In this document: piece after piece, positions 17,516 to 26,818 of the stretch
How the letters are laid out: each line of letters starts with the position of its first letter
How positions within the stretch are numbered: the first letter of the stretch is position 1
NCBI RefSeq assembly: GCF_003008615.1
Contig: NZ_CP027657.1
Span: 372,001 to 436,000 of the forward strand
Reading direction: 5' to 3'
Length of the DNA stretch: 64,000 nucleotides
DNA from: Pseudomonas mendocina
Lineage (GTDB): Bacteria > Pseudomonadota > Gammaproteobacteria > Pseudomonadales > Pseudomonadaceae
Made by a program: the position numbers and the translations under genes
The notes under the pieces: model-generated
Told to the model about the DNA's origin: nothing
Database searches by the model: none
Seen by the model: the letters and a program-made list of their open reading frames with translations, nothing else

Positions 17516-19999
17516 ATGACCCGTTCCCCTTTTCGCCGCCTCGTCTTCGGATCGTTGCGCCGCCTGCTGTACCTCTGGGTACGCTCGGAAACCATCAACC
17601 AGTCCGCCTTCACCCTCAAGCTCGACCGCAGCAAGCCGGTGTTCTACGTGCTGCAACAGCCCTCGGTGAGCGATCTGGCAGTGGTCGACCGCGAGTGCAC
17701 CAAGGCAGGCCTGCCGCGCCCGGTATTGCCGGTAGCGGTTGGGGAGCATATGGAGCCGGCCGCCTTCTTCTACCTGACGCCGGAACCGGACTGGTTCGGC
17801 CGCCAGGACAAACGCGGCATTTCGCCGACCCTGGATCGTGTGGTCACCGCCCTTACCCGGCATGCCGTGGACGACGCGCAGATCATCCCGGTCAGCGTGT
17901 TCTGGGGCCAATCGCCGGATCGTGAAACCAGTCCGTGGAAGCTGCTGTTCGCCGACAGTTGGGCCGTGACCGGGCGCCTGCGCCGGCTGGTGAGCATCCT
18001 GATACTCGGGCGCAAGACCCGCGTGCAGTTCTCCACACCGATCCACCTGCGCGAGCTGATCGAGCAGGACAAGGGCCAGGAGCGCACCCTGCGCATGGTG
18101 CACCGCATCCTGCGCGTGCACTTCCGCAACCAGAAGGCCGCGGTGATCGGCCCGGACGTGTCGCACCGGCGCAATCTGGTCAAGGGCTTGGTGCACGACC
18201 CGCTGGTGCGCCAGGCCATCGTCGAAGAGGCCGAGCGCGAGAAGATCAGCCTGGAGAAGGCCGAAGCCCAGGCACTGCGCTATGGCAACGAGATCGCCTC
18301 GGACTACACCTACACGGTGATCCGCTTCCTCGAACTGGTTCTGAGCTGGTTCTGGAACAAGATCTACGACGGCATCCAGATTCACAACGTCGAAGGCGTG
18401 CGGGATATTTCCCAGGGCAACGAAATCATCTACGTGCCCTGCCACCGCAGCCATATCGACTACCTGCTGCTGTCCTACCTGCTGTTCCGCAACGGCCTGA
18501 CGCCGCCGCACATCGCTGCCGGCATCAACCTCAACATGCCGGTGATCGGCGGCCTGCTGCGCCGCGGCGGCGCCTTCTTCATGCGCCGCACCTTCAAGGG
18601 CAACCCGCTGTACACCGCGGTGTTCAACGAATACCTGCACACCCTGTTCAGCAAGGGCTTCCCGGTGGAGTACTTCGTCGAGGGTGGGCGCTCACGCACC
18701 GGGCGCATGCTGCGACCCAAGACCGGCATGCTGGCCATTACCCTGCGCAGCTTCCTGCGCTCGCACCGCCTGCCCATCGTCTTCGTACCGGTGTACATCG
18801 GCTACGAGCGCGTGCTGGAAGGCCGCACCTACCTGGGCGAGCTGCGCGGCGCGAGCAAGAAGAAGGAGTCGATCTTCGACCTGTTCAAGGTGCTGGGCGC
18901 GCTCAAGCAGCGCTTCGGCCAGGTCTCGGTGAACTTCGGCGAGCCGATCAAGCTGGCCGAATTCCTCGACCAACAGCAACCCGACTGGCGCGAACAGGAT
19001 CTCGGCCCGCAGTACCGCCCGGCCTGGCTCAACAACACCACCAACCGCCTCGGTGAGCGCGTGGCGCGCCACCTCAACGAGGCAGCAGCGATCAACCCGG
19101 TCAACCTGGTGGCCCTGGCGCTGCTCTCCACCAGCAAACTGGCGCTGGACGAACGCGCCCTGTCGCGGGTGCTCGACCTGTATCTGGCGCTGCTGCGTGC
19201 GGTGCCCTACTCGCCCCACACCACCCTGCCGGAGGGCGACGGCCTGGCGCTGATCGAGCACGTGCAGGGCATGGATCTGCTGGCCGAGCAGAAGGATGCG
19301 CTGGGCAAGATCCTCTATCTGGACGAGCAGAACGCCGTCCTGATGACCTATTACCGCAACAACGTGCTGCACATCTTCGCCCTACCGGCGTTGTTGGCCA
19401 GCTTCTTCCAGAGCAGCGCACGAATCAGCCGCGAGCAGATCCTGCGCTACGCCGGCGCCCTTTATCCGTACCTGCAGGCCGAGCTGTTCATCCGCTGGGA
19501 ACAGAGCGAACTGGAAGGCGTAATCGACCAGTGGCTGGCGGCGTTCGTCGAACAGGGCCTGCTCAAGACCGAAGGCGACGTGTACGTGCGCCCGGCGCCC
19601 AGCTCGCGCCAGTTCGTGCTGCTGACGCTGCTGTCGCGTTCGGTGGCGCAGACCCTGCAACGCTTCTACATGGCCATCGCCCTGCTGCTCAACGCCGGGC
19701 AGAACGCGATCAGCGCCGAGGAGCTGGAAGACCTGTGCACGGTCATGGCCCAACGCCTGTCGATCCTGCATGGCCTGAACGCGCCGGAGTTCTTCGACAA
19801 GAGCCTGTTCCGCCATTTCATCCAGAGCCTGCTGGATCAGGGTGTGCTGCGTCAGGACGAAGCCGGCAAGCTCAGCCATCACCCGCTGCTCAGCGAGCTG
19901 GCCGAAGGCGCCGCCAAGCGCGTGCTGCCGGCCGAGATTCGCCTGTCGATCCGCCAGGTGGCGCTGGATCGCAACGAGGACGAACCGGTCGCGTCGTGA
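17516..19999 (+). CDS. plsB: glycerol-3-phosphate 1-O-acyltransferase PlsB
   Basis: An 827-residue inner-membrane-associated enzyme that transfers an acyl chain from acyl-ACP or acyl-CoA to sn-glycerol-3-phosphate, the first step of phospholipid synthesis. Acyltransferase block [13 protein letters not shown], contains HX4D (His310-Asp315); block [12 protein letters not shown], and block [16 protein letters not shown], follow in order, with FVPVYIGYE as block IV. Length matches E. coli PlsB (about 807). ATG 17516 with AAGAG upstream is the family start; the frame is open to 17405. Confidence 0.97.
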   Translation: MTRSPFRRLVFGSLRRLLYLWVRSETINQSAFTLKLDRSKPVFYVLQQPSVSDLAVVDRECTKAGLPRPVLPVAVGEHMEPAAFFYLTPEPDWFGRQDKRGISPTLDRVVTALTRHAVDDAQIIPVSVFWGQSPDRETSPWKLLFADSWAVTGRLRRLVSILILGRKTRVQFSTPIHLRELIEQDKGQERTLRMVHRILRVHFRNQKAAVIGPDVSHRRNLVKGLVHDPLVRQAIVEEAEREKISLEKAEAQALRYGNEIASDYTYTVIRFLELVLSWFWNKIYDGIQIHNVEGVRDISQGNEIIYVPCHRSHIDYLLLSYLLFRNGLTPPHIAAGINLNMPVIGGLLRRGGAFFMRRTFKGNPLYTAVFNEYLHTLFSKGFPVEYFVEGGRSRTGRMLRPKTGMLAITLRSFLRSHRLPIVFVPVYIGYERVLEGRTYLGELRGASKKKESIFDLFKVLGALKQRFGQVSVNFGEPIKLAEFLDQQQPDWREQDLGPQYRPAWLNNTTNRLGERVARHLNEAAAINPVNLVALALLSTSKLALDERALSRVLDLYLALLRAVPYSPHTTLPEGDGLALIEHVQGMDLLAEQKDALGKILYLDEQNAVLMTYYRNNVLHIFALPALLASFFQSSARISREQILRYAGALYPYLQAELFIRWEQSELEGVIDQWLAAFVEQGLLKTEGDVYVRPAPSSRQFVLLTLLSRSVAQTLQRFYMAIALLLNAGQNAISAEELEDLCTVMAQRLSILHGLNAPEFFDKSLFRHFIQSLLDQGVLRQDEAGKLSHHPLLSELAEGAAKRVLPAEIRLSIRQVALDRNEDEPVAS

Positions 20000-20004
20000 T
20001 GTGT

Positions 20005-20025
20005 GTAGGGTGCGCTGTGCGCACC
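20005..20025. repeat. GTAGGGTGCGC hairpin repeat
   Basis: GTAGGGTGCGCTGTGCGCACC, a self-complementary repeat just downstream of plsB. The same unit occurs as an inverted pair at 29981-30047. It could act as an mRNA 3' stabiliser; no function is shown. Confidence 0.6.
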
Positions 20026-20097
20026 TTCGCATCACCCCGTAGGCCTGGGCGGCCCCGCGACACCCTACCGCTCCACGCCGCATTTCACGTCAGCACC

Positions 20098-20141
20098 GTA
20101 GGGTGGATCGGGGCACGTAGCTGTCACTTTTTACATCCACC
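20098..20141. repeat. GTAGGGTGGAT...ATCCACC inverted repeat
   Basis: GTAGGGTGGAT at 20098 is paired with ATCCACC at 20135-20141. A common type of pseudomonad intergenic hairpin, lying in the 227-bp spacer between plsB and the protease-like gene. Confidence 0.5.
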
Positions 20142-20226
20142 ATGGCGGCGGCTCAATGCGACCAGCCGAACCTGTCACGGGTTTGGCAGTCAGTGATAGA
20201 CCACACACCGGCAGGAGGCCCAGGCA

Positions 20227-20940
20227 ATGATCGACTCCCTGATGCTCAGCGCAGCGCGCATCACCACCCTGGCGGCTGGGCAGATACTGACCAACGCCAG
20301 CGGCTTCTTCTTCCAGCGCGACGGCCGGCTGTTTCTGGTGACCAGTCGTCACGTGGTGCTCGATGAGCCCAGCGGCCATCAGCCCGATAGCCTGCAGATC
20401 GAGCTGCATACCGACGCGAACAACCTGGCCAGCACCGTCAGCTTCGCCATCCCGCTTTATGACGGCGACCAGCACCTGTGGCGCCAGGGCATGGATGGCG
20501 CAGGCGAGATCGACGTGGCGGTGATCGAACTCGATCAGACAGCCCTTCCCTACAACGGCGCCTATCAGGCCTTCACCCCGCAGCACCTGCTGCAAGCCGA
20601 CGAGCATGTGGAAATCGGCTCGACGCTGCTGGTGGTCGGTTTTCCACTGGGCTTTCAGGACACCCTGCACCGCATGCCGGTGGCGCGCCATGCCGGACTG
20701 GCCTCCTCCTTCGGCCTGCGTTTTCAGGGGCTTGGCTACTTCCTGACCGACGGCCGTACCCATCGCGGCCTCAGCGGCGCCCCCGTGGTCAAACGGGCCA
20801 GCGTGGACGGCGACCTGCCCTGGCACCTGCTCGGCATCCACTCCACCCGCCTGCTCGGCAACCGCGACGAGGAACAGGACGAAGCCCTGGGCCTGAACTG
20901 CACCTGGTACGCCGACATCCTGATGACGCTGACGGAGTAG
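20227..20940 (+). CDS. trypsin-like serine protease domain protein (cytoplasmic)
   Basis: A 237-residue protein that is a single chymotrypsin-fold domain. The catalytic triad is visible: His in VTSRHVVLD (about residue 41), Asp in GEIDVAVIE (about 97), and Ser in HRGLSGAPVV (about 184). No signal peptide or transmembrane segment is present, so it probably acts in the cytoplasm. Related bacterial proteins are annotated as trypsin-like peptidases of unknown role. The start is supported by AGGAGG 9 bases upstream. Confidence 0.82.
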   Translation: MIDSLMLSAARITTLAAGQILTNASGFFFQRDGRLFLVTSRHVVLDEPSGHQPDSLQIELHTDANNLASTVSFAIPLYDGDQHLWRQGMDGAGEIDVAVIELDQTALPYNGAYQAFTPQHLLQADEHVEIGSTLLVVGFPLGFQDTLHRMPVARHAGLASSFGLRFQGLGYFLTDGRTHRGLSGAPVVKRASVDGDLPWHLLGIHSTRLLGNRDEEQDEALGLNCTWYADILMTLTE

Positions 20941-20943
20941 ACC

Positions 20944-21259
20944 GTAGCCCGGATGCAATCCGGGAAAGCCGGCGCAGGTCGGATCGGGGCGCCGACCGCT
21001 CGTAGCGCCAACGAACAGTCCGCCGAATCATGCCCCGTTCGGCACCACGGCCCACCATCGAAACGCCAACGGCGTACTGCTTCCGAGCGGCCGGCGTCCC
21101 GATACGCCCTACTCGCTATCCGGTGGCTGCGTGCGCCTCGCTTCATTGTTCGCGGCTGAAGCCGCTCCTACAACAGCTGCGCGGATCTCGTAGGAGCGGC
21201 TTCAGCCGCGATCAGTCTGGCCATCGGTTCGAACAGCCCCCGGATTGCATCCGGGCTAC
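20944..21259. repeat. nested REP-like repeats
   Basis: An outer inverted pair GTAGCCCGGATGCAATCCGG (20944-20963) and CCGGATTGCATCCGGGCTAC (21240-21259) encloses an inner pair of a different family, CGCGGCTGAAGCCGCTCCTA (21151-21170) and TAGGAGCGGCTTCAGCCGCG (21191-21210). The roughly 180-bp interior upstream of the inner pair shows no gene. The whole lies in the 403-bp gap between convergent genes. Confidence 0.75.
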
Positions 21260-21286
21260 TCGCCACGAAATACGAACGGCCGGCCA

Positions 21287-21322
21287 ATAAAAAACCCGCC
21301 CTGCGCATCACGCAGGGCGGGC
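21287..21322 (-). terminator. rho-independent terminator of mqo
   Basis: Stem CCCGCCCTGCG / CGCAGGGCGGG with a 5-base loop. Reading the minus strand it is followed by TTTTTTATT, so it ends mqo transcription. Confidence 0.88.
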
Positions 21323-21343
21323 TCTTCGTAACGCTTAAACGCC

Positions 21344-22948
21344 TTACAGCGTCACGGGCGTCGGCTCGGGCTCAACGGCCATTTCCATGTCCGGTGCCAC
21401 TTCCACATGCTGCAGTTGCAGGCGCTCGCTGCTCCACTGGCGAATGCGGTTGGTCAGCTCCAGATCATCGTTCAGCTTCTGTCCGTAGGACGGGATGATC
21501 TCTTTCAGACGTGCCTGCCACTCAGGCGTGGCAACCTTGTCGGCGAACGCCTTCTCGATCAGGTGCAGCATGATCGGTGCAGCGGTAGAGGCACCCGGCG
21601 AGGCGCCCAGCAACGCGCTGATGCTACCATCGGCGGATGTCACGACCTCGGTGCCGAACTGCAGCACGCCACCCTTTTCCGCATCCTTCTTGATGATCTG
21701 CACGCGCTGGCCGGCCTGCAGCAGTTGCCAGTCTTCGCTGCGGGCGTCAGGGAAGTACTCGCGCAGCGAATCCATGCGGTCTTCCTGGCTCAGCATCAGC
21801 TGGCCCATCAGGTAGGTGCTGAGCGACCAGTTGTCGATACCGGCGTTGGCCATCGGCAGGACGTTGTCGGTGGTCAGGGTGCTGAACATGTCCAGCAGCG
21901 AACCCTGCTTGAGGAACTTGGTGGAGAAGGTGGCGAACGGGCCGAACAGCAGCACGGTCTCACCATCGATCACGCGGGTGTCCAGGTGCGGTACGGACAT
22001 GGGCGGCGAGCCGACCGAGGCCTTGCCGTACACCTTGGCCAGGTGCTGCGCGACGATTTCCTTGTTGCGCGTCATCAGGAACTGCCCGCCCACCGGGAAG
22101 CCGGCGTAACCCTTGGCTTCTTCGATATCGGACTTCTGCAGCAGTTTGAGTGCACCACCACCGGCGCCGATGAAGACGAAGCGGGCATCGACCACCTTCT
22201 CTTCGTCCTTGGCCAGGTCAGCCACGGTCACACGCCAGGTGCCATCATCGTTACGCTCGAGGTTACGCACCTCGTGCTCAAGGTGCAGACGCGCCTGGCC
22301 CCTGCCGATCAGCGAGTCGACCAGTTGGCGGGTGATCTCGCCGAAGTTGACGTCGGTGCCGATGGCCATGCGAGTGGCGGCAACGTGCTGGCCCTCGTCA
22401 CGGCCCTGCATGATCAGCGGCGCCCACTGGGCAATCTGCGCGTGATCCTCGCTGAACTCCATGCCACGGAACAGGTTGCTGTGCTGCAGCGCGGCGTGAC
22501 GCTTGCGCAGGTATTCGATGTTCTCCTCACCCCAGACGAAGCTCATGTGCGGCGTGGTGTTGATGAAGCTCTTGGGCTTGCTCAGCACCTCGCGCTCGAC
22601 CTGAGTGGCCCAGAACTGCTTGGAAATCTCGAAGGACTCGTTGATCGCCACGGCCTTGCTGATGTCGATGCCACCATCAGCGGTTTCCGGGGTGTAGTTC
22701 AGCTCGCAGAAGGCGGAGTGACCGGTACCGGCGTTGTTCCAGGCGTTGGAGCTCTCACCGGCAACGCGGTCGAGGCGCTCGTAGATCTCGATGTTCCAGG
22801 TCGGCTCCAGCTCGTGCAGGTAGGTGCCCAGGGTCGCGCTCATCACACCAGCGCCGATCAGCAGGACATCGACGGTTTTCTCGGGCTCGCGGTTGTTGGA
22901 GCAGCCGATCAGGCTGAGGCTGAGCAGCGTCAGCAGGATTTTCTTCAT
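21344..22948 (-). CDS. mqo: malate:quinone oxidoreductase, lipoprotein-anchored
   Basis: A 534-residue FAD enzyme that oxidises malate to oxaloacetate and passes electrons to ubiquinone at the inner membrane, bypassing NAD malate dehydrogenase. Signatures are [16 protein letters not shown] (FAD-binding), [34 protein letters not shown] and [11 protein letters not shown]. Unlike the plain family form, it begins [19 protein letters not shown], a lipoprotein signal with lipobox LIGC, so it is anchored by lipid or at least exported past the membrane. ATG 22948 is chosen for that reason; there is no strong ribosome site. Confidence 0.95.
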   Translation of the reverse strand: MKKILLTLLSLSLIGCSNNREPEKTVDVLLIGAGVMSATLGTYLHELEPTWNIEIYERLDRVAGESSNAWNNAGTGHSAFCELNYTPETADGGIDISKAVAINESFEISKQFWATQVEREVLSKPKSFINTTPHMSFVWGEENIEYLRKRHAALQHSNLFRGMEFSEDHAQIAQWAPLIMQGRDEGQHVAATRMAIGTDVNFGEITRQLVDSLIGRGQARLHLEHEVRNLERNDDGTWRVTVADLAKDEEKVVDARFVFIGAGGGALKLLQKSDIEEAKGYAGFPVGGQFLMTRNKEIVAQHLAKVYGKASVGSPPMSVPHLDTRVIDGETVLLFGPFATFSTKFLKQGSLLDMFSTLTTDNVLPMANAGIDNWSLSTYLMGQLMLSQEDRMDSLREYFPDARSEDWQLLQAGQRVQIIKKDAEKGGVLQFGTEVVTSADGSISALLGASPGASTAAPIMLHLIEKAFADKVATPEWQARLKEIIPSYGQKLNDDLELTNRIRQWSSERLQLQHVEVAPDMEMAVEPEPTPVTL

Positions 22949-23246
22949 GACACAGTCCAGATGGTGACGCACGGTGGACGCCGTACGCGCAAGGTTTCTG
23001 ACAGTGGCCGGTTGGGCCACTCATGGGACGAATGCTGCAGGTATGCAGCGCTGCGGAAGGAAGGGTGTTCCAGGCCTCTTGGCGGGCTCGTTCCGCTCGC
23101 GCCATGCAGCAGCAAGATGCATGCCGCTGAATGGATTCAGCCATAGTCTGGAGGCCTGGCCGCCTGCTGCTGCGGCCGGGGTTGGCGAGTTCTCGCCAAA
23201 CTCGGCCGAGCGAGGGGGCAAGGGTGGCGGGATTCCGCCCCCTTGC
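22949..23246. other. intergenic region with palindrome and hairpin
   Basis: The 298-bp spacer between mqo and lrgB, both on the minus strand. It holds a TTGGCGAG-tt-CTCGCCAA inverted repeat (23182-23199) and, touching the lrgB stop, a GC-rich hairpin GCAAGGGTGGCGG-gatt-CCGCCCCCTTGC (23218-23246) without a U-run. The mqo promoter must lie here, but I see no convincing -35/-10 pair. Confidence 0.5.
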
Positions 23247-23933
23247 TCAGAGGGCGAACAGCAGGGGCAGCAACAAGGCGGTAGCGATACCCAGCAGGCT
23301 CATGCCCAGCGCGGCGAACGCACCGCACTCCTGCCCTTCCTGCAAGGCATGGGCGGTGCCGATGGCGTGGGCATTGATACCGTAGCTCAGGCCACGCGCA
23401 GCCGGATGCTCGACGCCCGCCCAGCTCAGCAACAACGGCCCGAGCGCGGTGCCGATGACGCCGGTGAGCATCACCATCACCGCCGCCAGCGAAGCGATAC
23501 CGCCGATCTGCTCGGCCACCGGCATGGCGATCGGCATGGTCACCGACTTCGGCGCCAGGCTCATCACCACGCTCCAGTCAGCGCCCAGAACCCAGCCAAT
23601 AGCCAGGGTCAGCGCCACCGACAGCACACCACCGGCCGTGAGGGTGATCATCACCGGCCAGAACAGTTGGCGGATGCGCTCGATGTTGTGCTGCAGCGGT
23701 ACCGCCAAAGCGACAGTGGCTGGCCCCAACAGCCAGGCGATGGGTTCAGCGCCAGCACGGTAGGTCGCGTAGTCCACGCCGCACAGCAGCAAGGTGCTGA
23801 CGATCAGCACGACCGAAACCAGCACCGGCTGCAGCACCAGCCAGCCACTGCGCCGGTAGAGCCAAGCGGCGAACAGGAACGCCGCCAGCGTCAGCGCGAT
23901 GGCGAACAGCGGATGCTGGGTCAACATATTCAT
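23247..23933 (-). CDS. lrgB: LrgB family membrane protein
   Basis: A 228-residue protein with about six or seven transmembrane segments and the conserved LrgB stretch APKSVTMPIAM and GINAHAIGTAHA. LrgAB/CidAB pairs were first described as holin-like, but in several bacteria they act as carriers for pyruvate or glycolate. The start ATG 23933 overlaps the lrgA stop (ATGA), giving translational coupling. It is the last gene of an operon beginning with the sulfite/nitrite reductase. Its role there is inference. Confidence 0.92.
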   Translation of the reverse strand: MNMLTQHPLFAIALTLAAFLFAAWLYRRSGWLVLQPVLVSVVLIVSTLLLCGVDYATYRAGAEPIAWLLGPATVALAVPLQHNIERIRQLFWPVMITLTAGGVLSVALTLAIGWVLGADWSVVMSLAPKSVTMPIAMPVAEQIGGIASLAAVMVMLTGVIGTALGPLLLSWAGVEHPAARGLSYGINAHAIGTAHALQEGQECGAFAALGMSLLGIATALLLPLLFAL

Positions 23934-24286
23934 CGGTCGCGCTCCTGACGACGGATCAGCGTCTGCAGCAACCAGCCGCAGAACGGCACCGTGACCAGCA
24001 ACGACAGCACCAGCGCGGCGGCGATCACCGGCAGTTCGCCGAGCAGCAGATCGCTGCTGGTCATGATGCCGGCGGCCGGCACCGCGAGCAGCAGCGGCAG
24101 GTAGGGCAACAGACCGCCAGCAGCCTGTTGCAACGGCTCAGGCACGGCGCCGCGCCACATCAGCCAGACCGAGAGCAACAGCAGGCCGATGATCGACCCC
24201 GGCAACATCGGCAGCAGCCAGTGGTTGAGGGCCACACCGGCAAGTTGCAGCAGCACCAGCCAGAACAGTCCGCGCAACAGCGTCAT
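23930..24286 (-). CDS. lrgA: CidA/LrgA family membrane protein
   Basis: A 118-residue protein with four transmembrane segments and the family motif LPGSIIGLLLLSVWL. Its charged C-terminus (IRRQERDR) is cytosolic. It pairs with LrgB to form a holin-like or organic-acid transport complex. ATG 24286 overlaps the stop of the DUF934 gene by four bases and is preferred over a longer frame that lacks homology. The tight overlaps with genes on both sides mean it is expressed with the reductase operon. Confidence 0.9.
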   Translation of the reverse strand: MTLLRGLFWLVLLQLAGVALNHWLLPMLPGSIIGLLLLSVWLMWRGAVPEPLQQAAGGLLPYLPLLLAVPAAGIMTSSDLLLGELPVIAAALVLSLLVTVPFCGWLLQTLIRRQERDR

Positions 24287-24813
24287 GTTGGCTCTGCCTC
24301 GGCACCGGCACGCCCACGCCGGAACAGCGGACGCGGCTCGATGACCGAGCGTCCGTAGAGCACGCTCAACCCTGCCAGGCCCTTGAGCGCATCCTCCACC
24401 GACTTGTCGGCGCGCACGGCAAAGGCATCGAAGCCGCATTGGCGCATATGCGCCAACTGATCACGCAACACATCGCCCACCGCGCGCAACTCGCCGCGCC
24501 AGCCCAGGCGGGTGCGCAGCAGGTAGGCCTGGCTGTAGCCACGGCCGTCGCGAAAGCTGGGAAAGTCGATGGCGATCAGCGCCAGGCTGGGCAGAAACGG
24601 CTGCAGCTCCTCAGGTTCGTCATCCACCTGCAGCAACAGACCGTCGGCGCTCATCGCCCTGCCCTGCAGCACCTCGGGCGACTGCCGTTCACGCCAGGCG
24701 GCCAGTGGCAGGATCAGTGGCGCCGCACCAACGTTCTCGGCGTCATGCAATTGCCAGGGATCATCAGTGACGATGCGGGCCTGGCCATCGACCAGGCGGA
24801 TCAGATTGTTCAT
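24283..24813 (-). CDS. DUF934 family protein, partner of the sulfite/nitrite reductase
   Basis: A 176-residue soluble protein with the DUF934 pattern (LIAIDFPSFRDGRGYSQAYLLRTR...LRAVGDVLRDQLAHMRQCGFDAF). DUF934 proteins are nearly always encoded directly after CysI/NirA-type hemoproteins and are thought to support their function, though the mechanism is unknown. ATG 24813 overlaps the reductase stop by four bases, so the two are translationally coupled. P. aeruginosa has such partners at PA1837 and PA4129 (from memory). Confidence 0.88.
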   Translation of the reverse strand: MNNLIRLVDGQARIVTDDPWQLHDAENVGAAPLILPLAAWRERQSPEVLQGRAMSADGLLLQVDDEPEELQPFLPSLALIAIDFPSFRDGRGYSQAYLLRTRLGWRGELRAVGDVLRDQLAHMRQCGFDAFAVRADKSVEDALKGLAGLSVLYGRSVIEPRPLFRRGRAGAEAEPT

Positions 24814-26477
24814 GCCACCACCTCCCGGGTGTAAACGCGTTCCTTGAAGGGCTCCAGGCCGATGCGCTGGAAGGTATCGAGAAAGCCCTCGTTGACTTCG
24901 CGATAGTCGACGTAGGTCTGCACGATCCGCTCGATCACAGCCGGCACCTGCTCGGCGGCGAACGATGGGCCGATCACCTTGCCCAGCGCCGCTTGCTGGC
25001 CCTGGCTGCCGCCGAGGGTCAACTGGTACCACTCGCTGCCGTTCTTGTCGACGCCGAGGATGCCGATGTTACCGATGTGGTGATGACCGCAGGCGTTCAT
25101 GCAGCCGGAGATGTTCAGGCTCAGTTCGCCCAGGTCGTGCAGGTAGTCGAGGTCGTCGAAACGCTGCTGGATGGCCTGGGCGATGGGGATCGACTTGGCG
25201 TTGGCCAGCGCGCAGAAATCGCCGCCCGGGCAAGCGATGATATCGGTGAGCAAGCCGGCGTTGGCGGTGCCCAGCCCGGCAGCTTGCACCTGCGTCCAGA
25301 GCGCGTACAGGTCGGCTTTGCGTACATCGGGCAGCACCAGGTTCTGCTCGTGCGCGATACGAATCTCGCCGAAACCGTAGCGCTCGCTCCAGTCGGCAAC
25401 GGCCTCCATCTGCTCGGCCGTGACGTCGCCGGGCGGCGCGCTGATGCCGGGCTTGGTCGACAGTACCACGCTGAGGTAGCCGGGCACCTGATGCGCCATG
25501 ACATTGCGCGACACCCAACGCGCGAAGGCCTCGTCGCGTGCCAGGTGAGTGCCGAATTCGAGGTCGAGGCCGTCCAGCGGGGCATAGGCCGGTTTATGGA
25601 AGGACGCGGCGACGCGCTGGTATTCATCCTCGGTGAGCCGCGCCGGGCCATCCTTGATCGGCTGCCATTCGCGCTCCACCTCGGCGGCGAAGGCTTCGAT
25701 ACCCAGCGCCTTGACCAGGATCTTGATGCGCGCCTTGTACTTGTTGTCGCGCCGACCATGGCGGTTGTACACGCGCAGGATAGCCTCGACGTAAGACAGG
25801 CAATCCTGCCAGTGCAACCCCTCGCGCAGGGTCTGGGCGATGATCGGCGTGCGCCCCAGGCCACCGCCTACCAGCACGCGCAGGCGCAGCTCGTCGGCCT
25901 CGTCGCGATACAGTTGCAGGCCGATGTCATGCACCTGAATCGCCGCACGATCCTGCTCGGCGGCGCACAGGGCGATCTTGAACTTGCGCGGCAGGAACAG
26001 GAATTCCGGATTGACCGTCGACCACTGGCGGAGAATCTCGGCCAGTGGACGCGGGTCGAGGTACTCGTCGGCGGCAACCCCGGCGAAGGCTTCGGTGGTG
26101 ATGTTGCGCACGCAGTTGCCCGAGGTCTGGATGGCATGCATATCGTGGTCAGCCAGCCAGTCGAGGATGTCCGGTACGCGCTCCAGATCGATCCAGTTGA
26201 ACTGGATGTTCTGCCGCGTGGTGAAATGGCCGTAGCCCCGGTCGTACTCGCGGGCGATGTGCGCCAGCGCGCGCATCTGCGGGGCAGAGAGGGTGCCGTA
26301 GGGGATCGCCACGCGCAGCATATAGGCATGCTTCTGCAGGTACAGGCCGTTCTGCAGGCGCAACGGCAGGAACTCTTCTTCGCTCAGCTCGTCGGCCAGG
26401 CGCCGCTGTACCTGGTCGCGGAACTGGGCCACGCGTTCGCGCACCAGTGCGCGGTCATAATCGTCGTATTGGTACAT
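24810..26477 (-). CDS. nirA: sulfite/nitrite reductase hemoprotein, PA4130 (NirA)-like
   Basis: A 555-residue siroheme enzyme with two ferredoxin-like repeats. The 4Fe-4S/siroheme ligands are complete: Cys416-x5-Cys422 (CPGGDFC) and Cys459-x3-Cys463 (CMNACGHHH). It reduces sulfite to sulfide or nitrite to ammonia in the cytoplasm. Sequence alone does not separate CysI from NirA, but the neighbours (DUF934 downstream; ccoG, MocR regulator and orphan ccoN on the other side) match the PA4129-PA4134 cluster rather than the cysI locus. AGGAGG lies 9 bases before ATG 26477. The promoter carries the shared motif at 26531-26569. Confidence 0.9.
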   Translation of the reverse strand: MYQYDDYDRALVRERVAQFRDQVQRRLADELSEEEFLPLRLQNGLYLQKHAYMLRVAIPYGTLSAPQMRALAHIAREYDRGYGHFTTRQNIQFNWIDLERVPDILDWLADHDMHAIQTSGNCVRNITTEAFAGVAADEYLDPRPLAEILRQWSTVNPEFLFLPRKFKIALCAAEQDRAAIQVHDIGLQLYRDEADELRLRVLVGGGLGRTPIIAQTLREGLHWQDCLSYVEAILRVYNRHGRRDNKYKARIKILVKALGIEAFAAEVEREWQPIKDGPARLTEDEYQRVAASFHKPAYAPLDGLDLEFGTHLARDEAFARWVSRNVMAHQVPGYLSVVLSTKPGISAPPGDVTAEQMEAVADWSERYGFGEIRIAHEQNLVLPDVRKADLYALWTQVQAAGLGTANAGLLTDIIACPGGDFCALANAKSIPIAQAIQQRFDDLDYLHDLGELSLNISGCMNACGHHHIGNIGILGVDKNGSEWYQLTLGGSQGQQAALGKVIGPSFAAEQVPAVIERIVQTYVDYREVNEGFLDTFQRIGLEPFKERVYTREVVA

Positions 26478-26530
26478 GCCGGCAGGCCTCCTGATCACGG
26501 GGCGTCGACTATGCCTGTCAGGTGTGCTTC

Positions 26531-26569
26531 GAAAACAGCGCCAGAAAAGCCTAAAAAAACCAGATCAGA
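26531..26569 (-). promoter_or_regulatory. shared upstream motif, nirA copy
   Basis: Read on the minus strand: ATCTGATCTGG, a T-rich spacer, then CTGGCGCTGTTTTC. TCTGAT and CTGnnnCTGTTTT are 25 bases apart (start to start), exactly as at 26721-26759 and 31365-31403. It ends 53 bases before the nirA start codon. Confidence 0.7.
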
Positions 26570-26720
26570 TAGGTGCGGCAGTGGCCAGAACCGAGCGCTG
26601 ATTGGCGCGGCGCGATGTCGCAGGTGCGCTTCTGTACCGCGAAGGCTTAAAACCACAGACGCCAGATATGACGTGGCCTGGAGACGTATCAGGTGCTTTT
26701 CGGCACGATTCCCCGCCATA

Positions 26721-26759
26721 TCTGATCCGCTTTTTTATAGAAAACCTGAGTCTGTTTTG
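26721..26759 (+). promoter_or_regulatory. shared upstream motif, ccoG copy
   Basis: TCTGATCCGC followed by a T-rich spacer and CTGAGTCTGTTTTG, 59 bases before the ccoG start. The last 14 bases are identical to the ccoN copy at 31390-31403, and the spacing from TCTGAT is the same. Confidence 0.75.
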
Positions 26760-26818
26760 CGATCAGTTCCCCTCTGATCATGGCGCCAGCCTGATAAACG
26801 CCTGATGAGGGCAACAAC

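Noticed and set aside
23247..24286. Holin/antiholin of a prophage
   Set aside because: No phage genes nearby. The LrgA/LrgB pair is chromosomal and overlaps metabolic genes.
24810..26477. Assignment as the main assimilatory cysI
   Set aside because: The protein family allows it, but the neighbourhood (ccoG, MocR, orphan ccoN) matches the PA4130-type paralogue. A second copy elsewhere in the genome is expected.
24993..26777. Plus-strand open frame of 594 codons opposite nirA
   Set aside because: No family features. It covers the siroheme reductase with intact cysteine motifs and runs through the nirA promoter.
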